A stretch of 64,000 bases of DNA, from assembly GCA_031772625.1 (NCBI GenBank), contig CM062813.1:696518420-696582419 (forward strand). Direction: 5' to 3'. Positions 23,819 to 36,525 of the stretch are shown here, piece after piece. Positions within the stretch are counted from its first letter, which is position 1. Each line of letters opens with the position of its first letter. Source of the DNA: Pinus tabuliformis (Eukaryota > Streptophyta > Pinopsida > Pinales > Pinaceae). Position numbers and translations under genes: made by a program. The notes beneath the pieces are model-generated. The model did no database searches. It was given only the letters and a program-made list of their open reading frames with translations, and had not been told where the DNA came from.

Positions 23819-25785
23819 CTGATTAGTGATTACTTGATGACTTTTAGATGACTCATGATGTACATTTATTATATTTTTTGTTGATATTTTGACTCTTGAG
23901 AGTTGAGACTCAGACAGGACTCAAAATTCAGGAGTGGATTCACTATTTTGATATGTGATGTAGCACTAGACTTCATATACATATTATATATTAGCTTTCT
24001 TTACATGTTTATGTGGAAATGCATTTATTTGATGTTGTGGATACTCTAGATGTTAAAAAAAATTTTAAAAAAATGAATAATTTTGTGTTTTTTTAATTTT
24101 GCTGACTTTTTCGAAAAACTCCCGACTTTGCCGAGTTTTTCAACTTTTGGACCCTTGCCGAATTAATCCCAACTTCGACTTTTTCCACACTGGAACATAG
24201 CTCTTGGGAATCTCATTAAAGGAAAGGAAGAAGTCATCAAAGACAAAGGAAGAATTTTCCAGATGGGGATATACAAGATCTTGAGGACTCTCTGATGGAA
24301 ACCTCAACGAAGGATCCCCTAGTCAGGAAAGGCAGCAAATGTTTCATCAGGAAAACCAAACTTTTGGAATTCATGAGATGACGGTCTGATGACATGAGAA
24401 ATGAAGCAGATCAAGGGATTGAAGATCTTTTCAATCAAGGAAGCTACTGGAAGTAGCAAAGGTAAAACGCGGTGTGTATGCTTGTGCTTATATTTAATAT
24501 TGTAATAACATGTTATATGGTTGCAGGTAACATAGATCAAGCGTAATCAAAAGGAAAAATGATCTCCTTCTTTGAAAGGATGCAGAGGGACATAAGTCAC
24601 ATTAGATGAAATCAACATATTATCTTCATATGAAGTATGAGGTGGTTGACCACAATTAAAGAAACTCTGATTGAAAGCTCCTAAAGGTGTGAGGATGGAA
24701 GAGATCGTGAAATATGCAACCATGATGAAGGCAGTCAACATCCAAAAAGATCAGCGAGATTTGACCTGGAAATCTCCCAAAAAGATGTGAAGACTCTGAT
24801 GGAAATCTGAAAAGCTGAAGACCCTTGACAACAGATATCGTTGGGAGATGTGTCAATATGTATGCACGACCTTGATACCTACTAGAAGATGTCACTAAAG
24901 AAAGGCCATCACCAAAAGGTAATATATGTGATTTGATTTTGGTGTCTGACCTCTTAGAAAATTTTGAGTATGTGTGCAGGGCCAAGGTAAGGAGAGTTGT
25001 AAAGGATGTCACAACTATGTACCTTGTGATCCAGAGCAATCACTGTTAAAGGAAAGAGAAGACAAATGAGCTTATGAAGAAATCCCCAAATGAAAAGCCA
25101 AGGAGGATACTTTCCGGGAAAGAAGGAATGATATGACGAAGGAAAGTGATGGATCGCTAAACCCTACATGTGAAGAAATTGATGACATCGAAGTCTTGGA
25201 TCGCCAGTCAACTAGAAGACCCTATAAAGCACTGATGATAGAGTCCCTGGGTAAGAGGGAGCTCTGGGAGGTTCCTATGAGTAAAGGAACTTGAGCAAGT
25301 TTCTGAGTGAAGAGAAACTTGGAACTCGTCCCTGGTTAAGAGGGAGAGTTAGACACGACATTCTTGTCTTCAGTTTGGAAGAAAGAATGGAGGATTGTGT
25401 AATCATCTGGCATCCGACACTCTTTGAGGATGTGGTAGGGCATCCAAGACAAGAGTGGGCAAGAGGACCGATATTCTTGAGGGTTGGGAACCCAAGATGA
25501 GAATAGTCCTAGTAGGGCATACTCGGAGAACACCTGGGTGGGTATGACCCTAAGAGAGACAATGATGATGCGTGTCTATCAGTCATTGGTCTCGCCAACA
25601 TTGTGTGCTTTGATCTATTTGAGAGATAGAGTTGTTAGTCAAGGCCTTGCTATATGGAAACAATGTTGGTTGAAATGATGCTATAACAGATGGATAACTA
25701 ATCCGACTCTTTGCTTATGAGAACTCTTGTATTGAGAATGTCCATGTACCATGTATGTATGAATACCTCCCTAGTTAAGAGGGAG

Positions 25786-26989
25786 TGTTGAAAATAGTGT
25801 AACTAGGTTCGGTCTTCATCATGTAAAATATTGTAATGATGTAATTTGTTATCAAGAAAAATTCGTTTTATTCTTGTGTTGGTCTAGTCGTGGCTCCAAT
25901 TGAAGAACCTTAGGATGATTCATATAAACGAAAGACAAGCATGTATTGTTACACGGGTAAATGTAATTGTTGTATGTCAAAAATCCTTCTAGATCATCAA
26001 CGAAATACTCCAACATGTACCCATGGATTTGATGGAAAGAAATCACTTAAAATAAATCGTTTGGACAATTTTGGAAGGCTCTCATTATGTCAGCCTAATC
26101 TAGGATCACGTTGGCTTAGAGGTGATAAGGCAAGCCTATATAAAGGCTACATTGGCACCTTCACACAGCACAATAATCCTCACTCATTACATGAAGGATA
26201 GCGTAGTGAAAGGGTCGAAGAAGAACGGTAGCCACAGTCAATGAGGATATTTGTTCCCTTATCTGAGTTCATCACCAAACATGCTCTCAAGTGCAGCACT
26301 CTAATCTGATCTGGGGCATCATGTCATATGGGTGTATTGTTGGGTTATAGATCTAATCTAGTCGCAATTTGCATAAGGAAGTCAGCGCAAGAGAGATCAA
26401 AGTCATCAAAGGGCTAGAAGAGCCCTATCTCTCCCATCACATGGATCTACATCCTGAAGCGGAAGATTTTGTCTTCACAGCCCTATAACTGTCATTCTGT
26501 TGACATCACCAAATCTCAGATCAAGAGACTGTTGTGTGTGTGATGGATCTACACGAAGAGCGAAGATAAAAAGAGGCTAGAAGATCCTATCCGAGACCGT
26601 CATCACTGTCTATCATACTCTCGCTACAGATCTGATATACTGTTCAGAATTGCAGAAAGATACATAATGCTTGGGTACATGGTTGGAGGTATTGTCATCT
26701 GATGTTGAAGGTATTATTGAGTCAATGTTCTGGTCATGTAATTTCTCAATAAAGATTCTATAAGAAAGAGTTCAAGGGTTTTTCCTCTCACTATTTGGAG
26801 AGGCTTTTGCCTTGGCATGGTGCCAATATCTTGTGTTCCTGTGCATCTTGATCTTCTTGTTTTTTATAGTTTATTGATGATAATAATTCATGTAAACAAT
26901 AAGGAGCAGAATCTAAAGAAATAATATCACAAGCAGTTATCACAGTTAAGAGAAATCAAATATTTAAAATTTCCCTTCATTTCTCAACA
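25786..26989 (+). repeat. 3' LTR of the non-coding LTR element
   Basis: It is the same length as the 5' LTR (1204 bp), with scattered substitutions, and is preceded by the PPT at 25777-25785. Confidence 0.9.
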
Positions 26990-29353
26990 CATGTGACCCA
27001 GAGCTACCCCTTCCCATTCCCTACTCCATTCATCTTTTATCACATGCCACCACCTTTTAAATGATGTATCTTGGACGTATTATCCCCTTTAGAAGTAGTA
27101 ACCACCTAATGAGATACTTGATTAACCCCATTTGGAACTTGGAGACATTAGCACATGCCAAAGCCCATTATAGAAGGGCATGCCATTATGAAGCCCCCAC
27201 TTGTGGTCCATGATTTGTAAGCTCTTTCACTCGATTTCCTTGATGACTTGTTGTACTGGAAGGCTAGGGGATGCATGGGATTTTATGTAAGATTGCAGGT
27301 GGTCTCCATCTTGGGTTTGGTCTCCCTATATGGGGCCCTAACCCTCTAGAGAGCTCCTTTGGAACATGTAGGGTGTGCTGAGAGCCATGGGCCTCCACAA
27401 CAATAGAAAGCACTCCATGGATCCCCAGAGATGCTCAGATTGCTCGAGATTCACCTATTAGATTAGGAAGATGCACCTGGTTCACCTTTGCCCAACCAAC
27501 CCTACATATGTACCATGCACTTGATAGATGACCCAGGACTTGTAGGATGATGTGGTATCACTTACACCATTATCTAAGCCCTTACATATGGTCTAAAGGG
27601 ATCTTCGACTTACTTGGAAACCCATGAGGTCACTTGTGTGCCCTCACAGCCGTTGGGAGCACCACAAGTAAATTATGCGGAGAACAAGGGGCCAACCCCT
27701 TGTCCATTACTTTTGGAAGCCCAAATCATCATTTTCGCACTTATGGACTTCATCGAGCCTCTTAGAGAGCCCAACAACATGCATTATTGATCATTCGACC
27801 TCGTGGGAGGCTTATTATTTTATTTATGAGCTATTTTGTTGGGCTTGTCACCAATGGATAGTTATTTGCACATTATTTTAATTGATGGGCTAATGTAGGC
27901 TCAAATTAGGTAATTCAAACTCCTAATGAGTGTATAAATAGGAGACGTGAATTCATTTGATCATCACTTTGGATTGGATCATTCTTCTCTTTTGAGAATT
28001 TCACACTTTTTCTTGGAAGATGAATTGGACCATGGTCAATTTTGATGTTTGGATTGGAGTATTTTGTCTTGGAGCTTCTTTATTGTCAAATTGTTGATGG
28101 TTTTGTTGACCACTGAAATGGCACTTGATGATTATATGAAGACTCCATGCTCAAAGATGATCCAAAGTACACTTGTACCATCAGATATCATCAGTCAACA
28201 AAGTTGTTAAACTCTACTTTTATTTTTCATCATGTTTCTTGTATCCAGATTCCACACCCTACTGGGAATTGTAATAAGTGATACTAGCAATGATGAGTTT
28301 TGAGTTTGTAACAAGCCTGGGATGTTGGGACTCGATCAACAAACGAGTACAACTTGGAGTATTTTTTTATCTGATTAATTATTCCTTGTTTTTTTTAGAG
28401 GCAGATAATTTTCTAAGTTTTTTCACTCACTTTTTACCCCAAAGCCGGAGTAACAGTTTGACAGTTGAGCCCCTAACACATCTTAGTGTCTAGAGTGGAT
28501 GTATATTACCATACTAGATCACACAAAATATTTCGTGGAATTTAGTTAGGTCTAGAAGATTTTCCGCATTGCGAAAATTGCAAATAAAATTGTAATAAGT
28601 GTAGTCTAGAGAAGTTGTATGGGGTGTGAGTAATAAAAATTACACCTCTCACCCTCAACTTTCTACTATGACATACTTTGAGAAGTTAATAATGTGTTTT
28701 AGACTCTAAAAACCCACTTTTCCTTAGTTTAGTGGAAAATTTGGCAATTAATTAAGCCAATAATTAAATAAACAGAGAAAAATAAATATCCACATGCTAA
28801 ATGTTGTGGAAATGAGGTGGAAAATTATGGAGGAGTTAAAGTGAAGTCCCAAGGTGATGTGGACTCCCTTCGCACTGTTCAAGGATTTCAACCTTATTCA
28901 TCCTTTCGAAAATCAGATGCAAATCAGTTTTTGAGCATGAAGTCAGCTCACTGTCTGCTTTTTGTACTATGTGACATGATGAGGTGTACCATCAACTCAT
29001 AGCTAAGGGTACACTATCGATCAAGGATGCTCAATCCTTAAAACCCCTAGCTTATTCTGATTTTACTTTTATTCTAGCTGCATTACAGGTTCCAGAAGCA
29101 GTTATGATGTTCATTGTATTTTTTCCTTCACTGTTTGTAAATATTTTTCTGTAAATATAACAGATATTTTTCAAAAAAATAAAAAGAACATCATAAGTGG
29201 ATATTTCTTGCAGAATTGATTGCAACTGAGAAATTCTCAATACACTCGAAACTGTGGGAGTAAGAATCTTGGCCAAAAGATCAATGTGTGTGAGACCAGA
29301 AGTTCAATAAGAGTGCAACACCATATGCTATCCACTGGTAGCTTGAGCAATAC
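26990..29353. other. Remainder of the giant SECA1 intron
   Basis: No ORF or RNA gene is recognised. Around 27890-28500 there is LTR-like promoter sequence (GTGTATAAATAGGAG near 27930), but no TG...CA boundaries, partner or PBS could be located. The last 2 kb before the exon is AT-rich plain intron. Confidence 0.4.
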
Positions 29354-30217
29354 CTCATGAGGAATGCAAACGTCCTTCAACTGTTTTGACAATGCATCAC
29401 TTTGTTCAACACTTGTTGTGCCAACCAGCACAGGGCGTCCTGTCTTGTGCATGCGTGAAATTTCTACAACAGCTGCCTGCCATTTCCCCCTAGCTGCCCT
29501 GAACACTACATCAGATTCGTCCTGTAACAGGGAAGTCAGTATTCATTGTGATCTGCTAAATATAACAGAGCATTAATGGAAATTAAATACAATGAAGAAT
29601 TTATCCAGTATTTTGACTGAAAACAGGCTTTGCTTTTCCACATGACAGAAATATTGTTTTTGCAAGACCTGCTGATATGAACTGAGTCTTTTAGCCTTTG
29701 GAAACAAGTTAGACCTTAAATGATAACAAAAACGACCAGGACAAGGCAGTTCTTCCAGTAAAACCATCCAATAGAAGCATTGCCACCTAAACAAACATGC
29801 AGGAAAGAGAGTTGCAATTCAGAAAGCAGAAAGAAGTTGGTTCTTTTGTATGGAAAATAACCTTTCGTATCATTGGTTTATTGGTCGGCACCACTGTCAC
29901 CATTAGTTTATATATACTCTCAAACTCTGTACGTTCAGTTGCTGCTGTCCCAGTCATCCCACAGAGCTTGGGAAACTGAAAACAATATGTTATTCAGAAA
30001 GACAGGAAAAAAAAATCACTTTAAAGTATAAATCAATGTAATGATGAGATATTTTTTCAGAGGAAAAATTTTGGTAGCTGACACATCCGGGATCTAATGC
30101 AACCTGGAGAAAAAAATTTTGATAACTTATTGAAGCCAGTGTAACAGTCTCATTCTGAATCGGTAAACCTTCCTTTGCTTCAACTGCCTGATGTAAGCCA
30201 TCACTCCATCTTCTTCC
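29354..30217 (-). CDS. SECA1: Chloroplast SecA1 translocase ATPase, exons preceding the giant intron
   Basis: Exons 30104-30217 (38 codons, starts [17 protein letters not shown]), 29862-29975 (38 codons, [18 protein letters not shown] to NKPMIRK) and 29354-29521 (56 codons, [10 protein letters not shown] to CIPHE) are all phase 0. Introns of 128 and 340 bp have canonical borders. GMTGTA and [11 protein letters not shown] are signature blocks at the start of the second nucleotide-binding fold of SecA. The last exon continues without a gap into VLNAKPEN at 7002, fixing both clusters as one gene. The N-terminal half (Walker A, DEAD box, preprotein cross-linking domain, transit peptide) is not found between 30218 and 64000, so it should lie to the right of the window. 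Confidence 0.93.
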
Positions 30218-30449
30218 CTGCCAGAAGCACAGATGAAACTTTGTGAAGACAAAGCCCAAGAACCAAATTATACAAAACCCCCAAAAGATTTCTGAATATG
30301 GAGATAAAAATTGAGGAACTACCAATTATTTCTACTAGTCACAAAGCCGTAGAACCAAATAATACAAAACCCCCAACAGATTTCTGAATATGGAAATAAA
30401 AAGTTAAATTCCAGAGGAACTACCAATTATTTCTACTAGTCTTTGGGAT

Positions 30450-30777
30450 TGGATGGCCTCATTTCTTGAGGAAGGGGAATGAATCCTAGAAGGTGATTTC
30501 AATATGGTAGAGTGGGGAGGTGAAAGGGATGATGGTGTCAGTAGTATTATTTCTGGTGCTGAAAAGCTGACATTGATTGGAGGCAAGGCTACTTCACATT
30601 GATTTGATTCTAATCGGAAGAAAAAGAGCATGAAATATGGGAGGGAGGTGTTAGCTTCCAGGGTTACTCTGAAAGTGTTTACACCTTGGAGACTTGAGGA
30701 AGAGGAGTTTTGGACACATCTCATTGAGCAATCATGCTTTGGAGCCTTGCTTGCGGGACATCTTCCCCTCGGCACTT
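30450..30777 (+). pseudogene. LINE endonuclease (EEP) fragment
   Basis: The frame reading DWMASFLEEGE, stop, ILEGDFNMVEWGGERDDG then SGAEKLTLIGG resembles the apurinic-type endonuclease of plant LINEs, in which GDFN is a conserved active-site block. Two stops lie within the fragment. It sits next to the SECA1 exon cluster, opposite in strand. Confidence 0.6.
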
Positions 30778-30948
30778 GACGTATCTTACATAGAGAGAGA
30801 GCACTCCACTTGTGAGCCTACTTGTGCAGAGATAGGTTTTTTATAGATGTTTAGAACTACTTTATATTGTCTTCCCTTACCTCTCATATAGATAGAGGAA
30901 GGACAAAGTCCTTTGTCACAATCATTCATCGCACATTTGTGTACTACT

Positions 30949-30973
30949 CCCTCCCTCTCTCTCTCTCTCTCTA
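30949..30973. repeat. (CT)n microsatellite
   Basis: A run of about 11 CT units follows CCCTCC. Confidence 0.85.
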
Positions 30974-33900
30974 TTTGTACTCTTCATTGCATTATCATTC
31001 TTTGTTGGGGGTGTTAGAGTTCTTGGAGAAGTTCAAGGGCTTTCACCTTAATGGAGGCAAAGAAGCTAGGCTTTGTGATAAACTCTAGAGGGTAAAGAAG
31101 CATTGTTCTTGTAGCTCTTCCAAGAAAAGAAGACTAGGGCTATGGAAATCCTAGTTCAACTTGCTATGCTTCATTGACGAGGAGAATAGCAGATGTTTTG
31201 GATACTTATGGGAGATGAGTGCTGAAGCCAAGGAGGACTAGTCATCAATCTTTGGTGGTGTCTAGCTGCCCCAAACTATGTAATTGTACATTTGATTTTC
31301 AACTTGTCTATCTTCTTGATTGGATGATTCCCTGTGCTTGTTATTTATGCTAATTTGACATAACACTATGTTACCAAAAATAAAAATCAAGAACAATATA
31401 AGATACAGAGTCTAGAAGTCTCACATACAAGAAATGAGGAGAGAGAAAACACAATAATGCTAGAGAGGGAAGATAGCACAAACTCCGTTACTTCAGTAAA
31501 ACACAAGAAACTCAATATTTCAACAAATCAACATTTACATAAATCACAATTGAAGAGACGGGGGGTTTCATTTACTCTTCCTGAAAATTACAATTCAATC
31601 TAGGGTCTTCCACCTCAATAATTCTTTCATGCCCATAAAAACCCTAATGTCCAATCCCTCAAATTCCCATCCACCAAAGACAACTTTTGCTCCAAAATGC
31701 ACCTCCTACTAGCCACCTCCAACACGCCAACATAGAAATTAAAAACTTCTAACTCGACAGTTACCTTTCTTTTGTTAACCAAATAGAACATGAGAAACTC
31801 CCCGGTATCTTTGACATTGCACATCGAATTCAGCACTTCCATTACCCTATAAAAAGGAATTTATCTTATTTCCAAGCTACAAGACAAATAAGGGGGATAC
31901 TTAATAACAATACTCAATGGAAGGCTTAACGAGTTGATAAAGTCCAGAGTGCACTCCATGTTTTCCTCTGCAACCGCTAGAATATAAGGCCTCTTTCAAC
32001 ACATCTCAACTACTTGCTCCCATAAAATTCCTAAACCCTGGAGGTTCTGTAATTATTGGACTGCATTCTCTTTCTGTCATGTTCCCAAATTTTTGTGCAT
32101 GCAAAAATCACTTAGGAATTTTGCAAAATTTTGGAAATATTAAAAAGGGGAAATATTATTTTGTGAGAGAAGGGAGAAATTATTATTTTAATGGGATGGT
32201 GGCAAAACAATATTTTATTGGAGGAGGAAGGCAAAATATTATTTTAATGGAAAATGGCAGAAAACTAATATTTTATTGGAGAATGAAGAAAATTATTATT
32301 CATTGGAGAATGGCAGCAAGATAATATTTTATTGAGGAGGCAAATTACTATTTTATTTAAAATGACGGCAAAAAGTCTCCTAGTGGAAAATGGGCCCCAC
32401 CAATAAAATAATAGGGAAAAAAGAGAATCTAGAAGCTAGAAGGAGGCTCAATGCAGAATTATAAATAGAGGATTGAACTCAATTAGAGGGCATTCTATTA
32501 TATCTATGTCATTGACAAATTGAAAGGATCTCAAGTGAGTTCAAGAGTTTCAAACGAAACTCAAGTTAATTTCAGTGGACTTCGAGTGTCACCATAGTTA
32601 GCTCGCGGGGGAAGAATATTTCAGATCTTCCAATTGTGCTTATTGCAGAAATCTCCAATATTATAATTGAGTTGTTTGCAGGGACATTCTTACTTAAAGA
32701 GACTGAGCTATTGCCCTCCAAAGAACAGATTTTTTTTTTTCTTGAGAGCTGAATGTTAAACGCTAGTAGTTCAATTCCTGAAGAAGACAAATGTACACGT
32801 CAAAGGGTCGAATCTCTTGCTAACTCTAAGATCGAAACATTAACCTATCAAAGAGGACCGAGTTAGTCCCTCAAGAAGCCGAGTTCTGCAGTATTTCCAT
32901 GCCACATTCATCTTCATTTGGCTAAGATTAAGTTATGCATCAGAGGCTGAGTTAAATTGGTGATAGAGGGATGAGTTCCATCTACTGCTGAGGGACGAAG
33001 TTGAGCATCTCTTGTGGGTCATTTTGCTGGTGTGTAGGGCTCAGATTTGTCACCCATAAGAGAACGTTTTTCATCTATTGAAGGGGACCGTGAGTTCCTT
33101 ACTTCCCTGGTTGAAGGGACTGCCTTATACAACCTTTCATGGGGCTGATTTATCAGTTTTGAGGTCAAGCTACAGCCACCTTGGAGAAGGATGAGTTGCT
33201 GGTAAAAAGGGAACACATTTGTCATTTCCAGGTTGTCTATTGTGGGAAAAAGAAGTGCTGGACCTGTGTATTTCTGTTGGGTACAATTTGGACATCTGAA
33301 AATGAAATGTATCTCTGCTAGGAGGACCACAAATTTCTCATTATTTCTGAACATGTGACTGCTGGTTATTGGTGGTATTCCTTGTATACTTCTGCATTTT
33401 GGAAGCATATATATTGACACATTGGAGAGTTATTTGTGTTATTGGAGCCTTGGAGGCACTCTGATAATATAAGTTTCATCTACAGCTGTCACCTATTTTA
33501 CTGCTCACTGGTACTTCCTATCTCAGCTCCTTTATAATTATCAAAGTATGTAAACACCAGTGGTATGTAAGCCTCTAGTTTCATTGTAAAATTGATATCA
33601 GCAGTCCTTAAATATTTCTATTATGTATGCTTGGCATTGCTGGTGTTATTTTGGTTTTAAATTGTTAAGGAATCACCTACAGTACATGGTCATCAATCTG
33701 TTTGTAAAATTACCTCAGTAAACCAAACCATATAAATTCAGAAAATTTGTGGGTTTTTCAAGACTTCTCGGAAAAGGAATATTACACTTTCTCCACTAGT
33801 AATAACCAAGAAAACATAGGAAAACATCTTGGAACCCTTTCTACACCTTAATTTCACAGTGAATTCAAATATTTTGCTAAGATATTTCATCGAGGATGTA

Positions 33901-34105
33901 CATAGGCAAAGCTGCCTTTTTAGCAAGTCTGCTTTGCTCTCAAAGCCACATTCTTGTATAAGTGATATAATAAGTTTTTATCTTGCAATCCAGATTCATA
34001 TTGAAAATATTTTTCTTTGTTGAGATGATTTTCTTCTCTATTACCAGAATTGGGACTCAGAACACCAAAAACACCCCACAAAAGGACATCCATGTTGTAA
34101 GAAAC
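30974..34105. other. Intron sequence with possible LTR-like promoter, otherwise unassigned
   Basis: Apart from the AT-rich repeat block at 32140-32380 and a TATAAATAG box near 32462, no bounded element or coding segment could be recognised. The 133-codon minus-strand ORF at 33019-33420 has no protein-like features that I can name. Confidence 0.35.
32140..32380 (+). repeat. Degenerate AT-rich tandem repeat, period about 40 bp
   Basis: Five to six imperfect units of the form CAAAATATTATTTTATTGGA followed by GAATGGCAG-like spacers lie just upstream of a TATAAATAGAGG box. The arrangement resembles enhancer repeats in a retrotransposon U3, but no LTR borders were found. Confidence 0.6.
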
Positions 34106-35507
34106 TGTTAGTTTTTGTAGCAACAAATGTGTTTTAGCCACGAAATTTGGTGGAGAGGCTAGAATACATGTATTCTCCAAAACCCAGAAATCGTTCCTGG
34201 AAATTCCACCCAGAAGTGTCTTAATTAGATTATTAACCAATTTTTTAATTATTTCCTAAGTCTAAACTTAGGGAATATGGTTAATTAATCATTATTAATT
34301 GAGATGTAGTGAGAATCCTCTAGAAACTCACGCAGATCGACAGGGAATTAATCTGGGCCATCGATTATTATTTAATCTTGGTCGTTGGTGTTCCAACAAA
34401 AGATTATAAGAAGAAGTCGATGGGTAGATGGAAAATGCACAGTGCAGATATTCAGTTGCCCAGGCAGATCGATTTTTCTGAGTGGCTAAAGTTCAGCAAG
34501 AGAAGATAGAGCCAGAGGGTGAGTTGCAAGGGGGAGAGAGAGGGCATCAGCAATAGTTGAAGAGTGCGGGGTAAATTCTGGAAGGGCCAACATGAGAGAA
34601 GACAAAGTCCATCAGGGCATTGCGCAGCCACTACGCAGAGGATGACGCAATGAGACCAACAAAAGGCAGAGGGTCTGTTTCAGGGTCAGAAAATCGTCGT
34701 GGAAAGTAAGAAATTTTATTGCTAAATTTCTCTCAATGTTCTTTCTCTATTTTTGTTGTCCAATATCTTGTACATGAATTACTGATGAAGAATAATAAAT
34801 AAACCCTCATTTGTTGCACCGGTTTTCCCGCATTGGGTTTTTCTGAGGACAATTGTCCAAAAATAATTGTGTTAATGTGCTTATATGTGTGCTAGCATTT
34901 CTCTAATTTTCCTTACATTTATTTTTTTCGCAGTATTTAATTTGTGAAGGCTACAATGTATTTATTTCGATATTTGTTGTAAGAAACTGCAAATAATTTG
35001 TTTAATTTATTTAACAAATAGAAGAGATAATATCAGTTGTTGCAGTAAGATTCTAGACTTCGGAATTTTCACATGGTATTGGAACTCAGATCGTAAGACG
35101 GAGAGCTCAGCGAAGAAGGAAGGAGGCAATTTGAATCTCTACAAAGGCAGCAGTTCGAAACCCTTAGGGACAACGCAAATCCTTGGCCAAGAGGGTCAGT
35201 TTTGAGGATATTTTACTTCTCTGCGAGAGTTGACAAAGAATAAAATTTTCCAGATCGAAGATTACTAAAGGCAGAGGAAGTAAAAGTAGTTTCCTTGCAA
35301 AGCAGATTTCCAACTAGGACGCAACATTTTGCAGCAGCAAAATCAGCTTTGAGAAGGGAAGGAAAAATAGCATAGAAAAGTCATGGATAGAATCAGCAGT
35401 CAGGAAGACTCAAAATTGTCTTCCAGATTGGAAGATGAATTTGCGTGCTTGTTGAATTCAACATCATCTTGTATACGGTACATTGATAATGGAGCTTCAC
35501 CCTTCCC
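34106..35507 (+). mobile_element. Copia element F, 5' part (LTR, PBS, leader, protease start)
   Basis: The LTR 34106-35073 (TGTTAGTTTTTGTAGCAAC to TTTTCACA) is followed by a PBS-like TGGTATTGGAACTCAG at 35074. A leader of about 310 nt leads to an ATG at 35383. The ORF enters the protease region directly (LEDEFACLL, then YIDNGAS), without gag. The sequence breaks at about 35507 and continues as an LTR in the opposite orientation. Confidence 0.75.
35383..35507 (+). pseudogene. Copia pol start, aspartic protease fragment
   Basis: MDRISSQEDSKLSSRLEDEF leads to YIDNGAS, the aspartic protease active site of Copia (usually DSGAS; here Asn replaces Ser). The layout matches element D at 52944 (SRLEEEFACLSS then YIDSGAS). 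It is truncated after the active site by the inverted LTR. Confidence 0.7.
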
Positions 35508-36154
35508 GGCTCAACAGCACTCAGTCTGCCCCACGAAAATCTCTAAGCGCTGCCTCTTGGCCCTGTGTCATCTCTGCTAGCCTCTGTGCAGCTATTGAAG
35601 CCTCTGCAATAGCCCCTTGGCTCTCTACATCAGCCCTCAGACCCTCTGCGTCACCCACGCTGGCCTCTTCAGCCTCTGCGTAGCTCCTAGCTGCCTCTGC
35701 GTCAGCCTTTCCAAGCTCTGCACTGTCTCTCTAGAACTATCTTTGCCTCTCTACTATGTATTCTCGACCTCGTGCCGAACTGCCCCTCGCTGCAACAAAT
35801 CACTGGTTCAATTCTCTCAGCAAACCCTCCTCCAGAAAATCGAACTGACTAATCAATATGATGTATCTCCAACTAACCCTCAAGCCTCCTCTTGTACTTT
35901 TCCTGTTGAGTCTTCAACAGTGGAGATTAAGTCCCTAATCAACGGCTAAGATTTTGGCTTGATCCTCGTCTCTTGGAACTTTCTAACCCAGAATTATATT
36001 AATACGACGCCATTAAAAATATTAATTATTTTAATATCTCCTCATTCAGGAAAAATTTCTCCAAATGATTTCTAGGTTATGGAGATCTCATGTGCTTCAG
36101 CCTCTCCACCAATTTTCATGGCTAGAGCACATTCAATGCTACCACAAATCAACA
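35508..36154 (-). repeat. Truncated Copia LTR in inverted orientation (G)
   Basis: Read on the minus strand it starts TGTTGATTTGTGGTAGCATT at 36154 and is collinear with U3 and early R of the family. It stops before the polyadenylation and U5 part. It abuts element F head-on at about 35507 and interrupts gag of element E at 36155. Confidence 0.75.
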
Positions 36155-36517
36155 AATAGAATATGATCTAGACATCATGACACTACGGAGTTGATGCCTC
36201 AAGGTTAGTTTCCTACTAGTGTTTCTAATCTCATACAATCCCACCAAAGCATCATATACTTCTTTGGCAGTCTTCAACTCAGCAACATGTGGAATCAAGT
36301 GGTCCTTTATGGAATCTATCAAAATTCTCTTAGCCTTGGCTTCATTCTTCTTATACTTGGCTTTCTCCTCAGCTCCCTCTGGCTTTGGAATGACTTCCTT
36401 CACATGATCCTAAAGCTCATTTTCTTCCAAAACAAAGAATTTGAATATCCCAATCTTCCAAGATATGAAATTTGTAGCACCATCCAACCTGTCTTCTACT
36501 CTAAGAGTTGGCACCAT
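36155..36517 (-). pseudogene. Copia gag N-terminus of element E
   Basis: The Met at 36517 begins MVPTLRVEDRLDGATNF..WK, the Copia gag opening. A TAG lies near 36411, then VKEVIPKPEGAEEKAKYKK and a UBN2-like helix (HVAELKTAKEVYDALVGLY). The frame is cut at 36154 by the inverted LTR. Its own leader, PBS and 5' LTR lie 21 kb away at 57720-58540 because element D inserted between them. Confidence 0.78.
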
Positions 36518-36525
36518 TTTGATAA

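Larger units (their letters stand above)
19398..24192 (+). mobile_element. hAT DNA transposon, copy 1 (complete, TSD GAACATAG)
   Basis: The 16-bp terminal inverted repeats CAGTGTGGAAAAAGTC are perfect. The 8-bp TSD GAACATAG is at 19390-19397 and 24193-24200, as expected for hAT. Length is 4795 bp, with a 1.9-kb non-coding 5' part (including a tandem duplication at about 20938-21180), a three-exon transposase gene and a short 3' tail. It sits inside the non-coding LTR element. A second copy begins at 59794 on the minus strand. Confidence 0.95.
16570..26989 (+). mobile_element. Large non-coding Copia-type LTR element (LARD-like), host of a hAT insertion
   Basis: Two 1204-bp LTRs (16570-17773 and 25786-26989), both TGTTGAAAATAGTGTAACTA to TTCTCAACA, flank the element. 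A PBS (TGGTATCAGAGG) starts at 17774, and a PPT (AAGAGGGAG) precedes 25786. After removing the hAT at 19398-24192 the internal region is about 3.2 kb and has no gag or pol similarity. It is full of ATCTCGG and GATGAAG words. It therefore depends on other elements for movement. Flanking 5-mers are CGTAT and CATGT; they differ by two transitions, so the TSD is decayed or absent. Confidence 0.85.
7003..29353 (-). other. SECA1: 22.35-kb SECA1 intron
   Basis: The donor is GAG|GTATTG at 29354/29353 and the acceptor TTAG|GTTCTC at 7003/7002. It contains a LINE fragment, a gag-only Copia, a non-coding LTR element and a hAT transposon. About 15 kb of it is accounted for by elements with identified ends. 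Confidence 0.88.

Noticed and set aside
27890..28500. Solo LTR with TATA box near 27934
   Set aside because: No TG...CA ends, TSD, PBS or second copy could be located in the window.
5448..30217. SecA exons as bacterial or organellar contamination
   Set aside because: Coding blocks are separated by introns with GT/AG borders and consistent phases, and the protein matches plant SECA1.
33019..33420. 133-codon minus-strand ORF
   Set aside because: Composition and lack of any motif or second copy give no support for coding; chance ORFs of this size occur in 64 kb.
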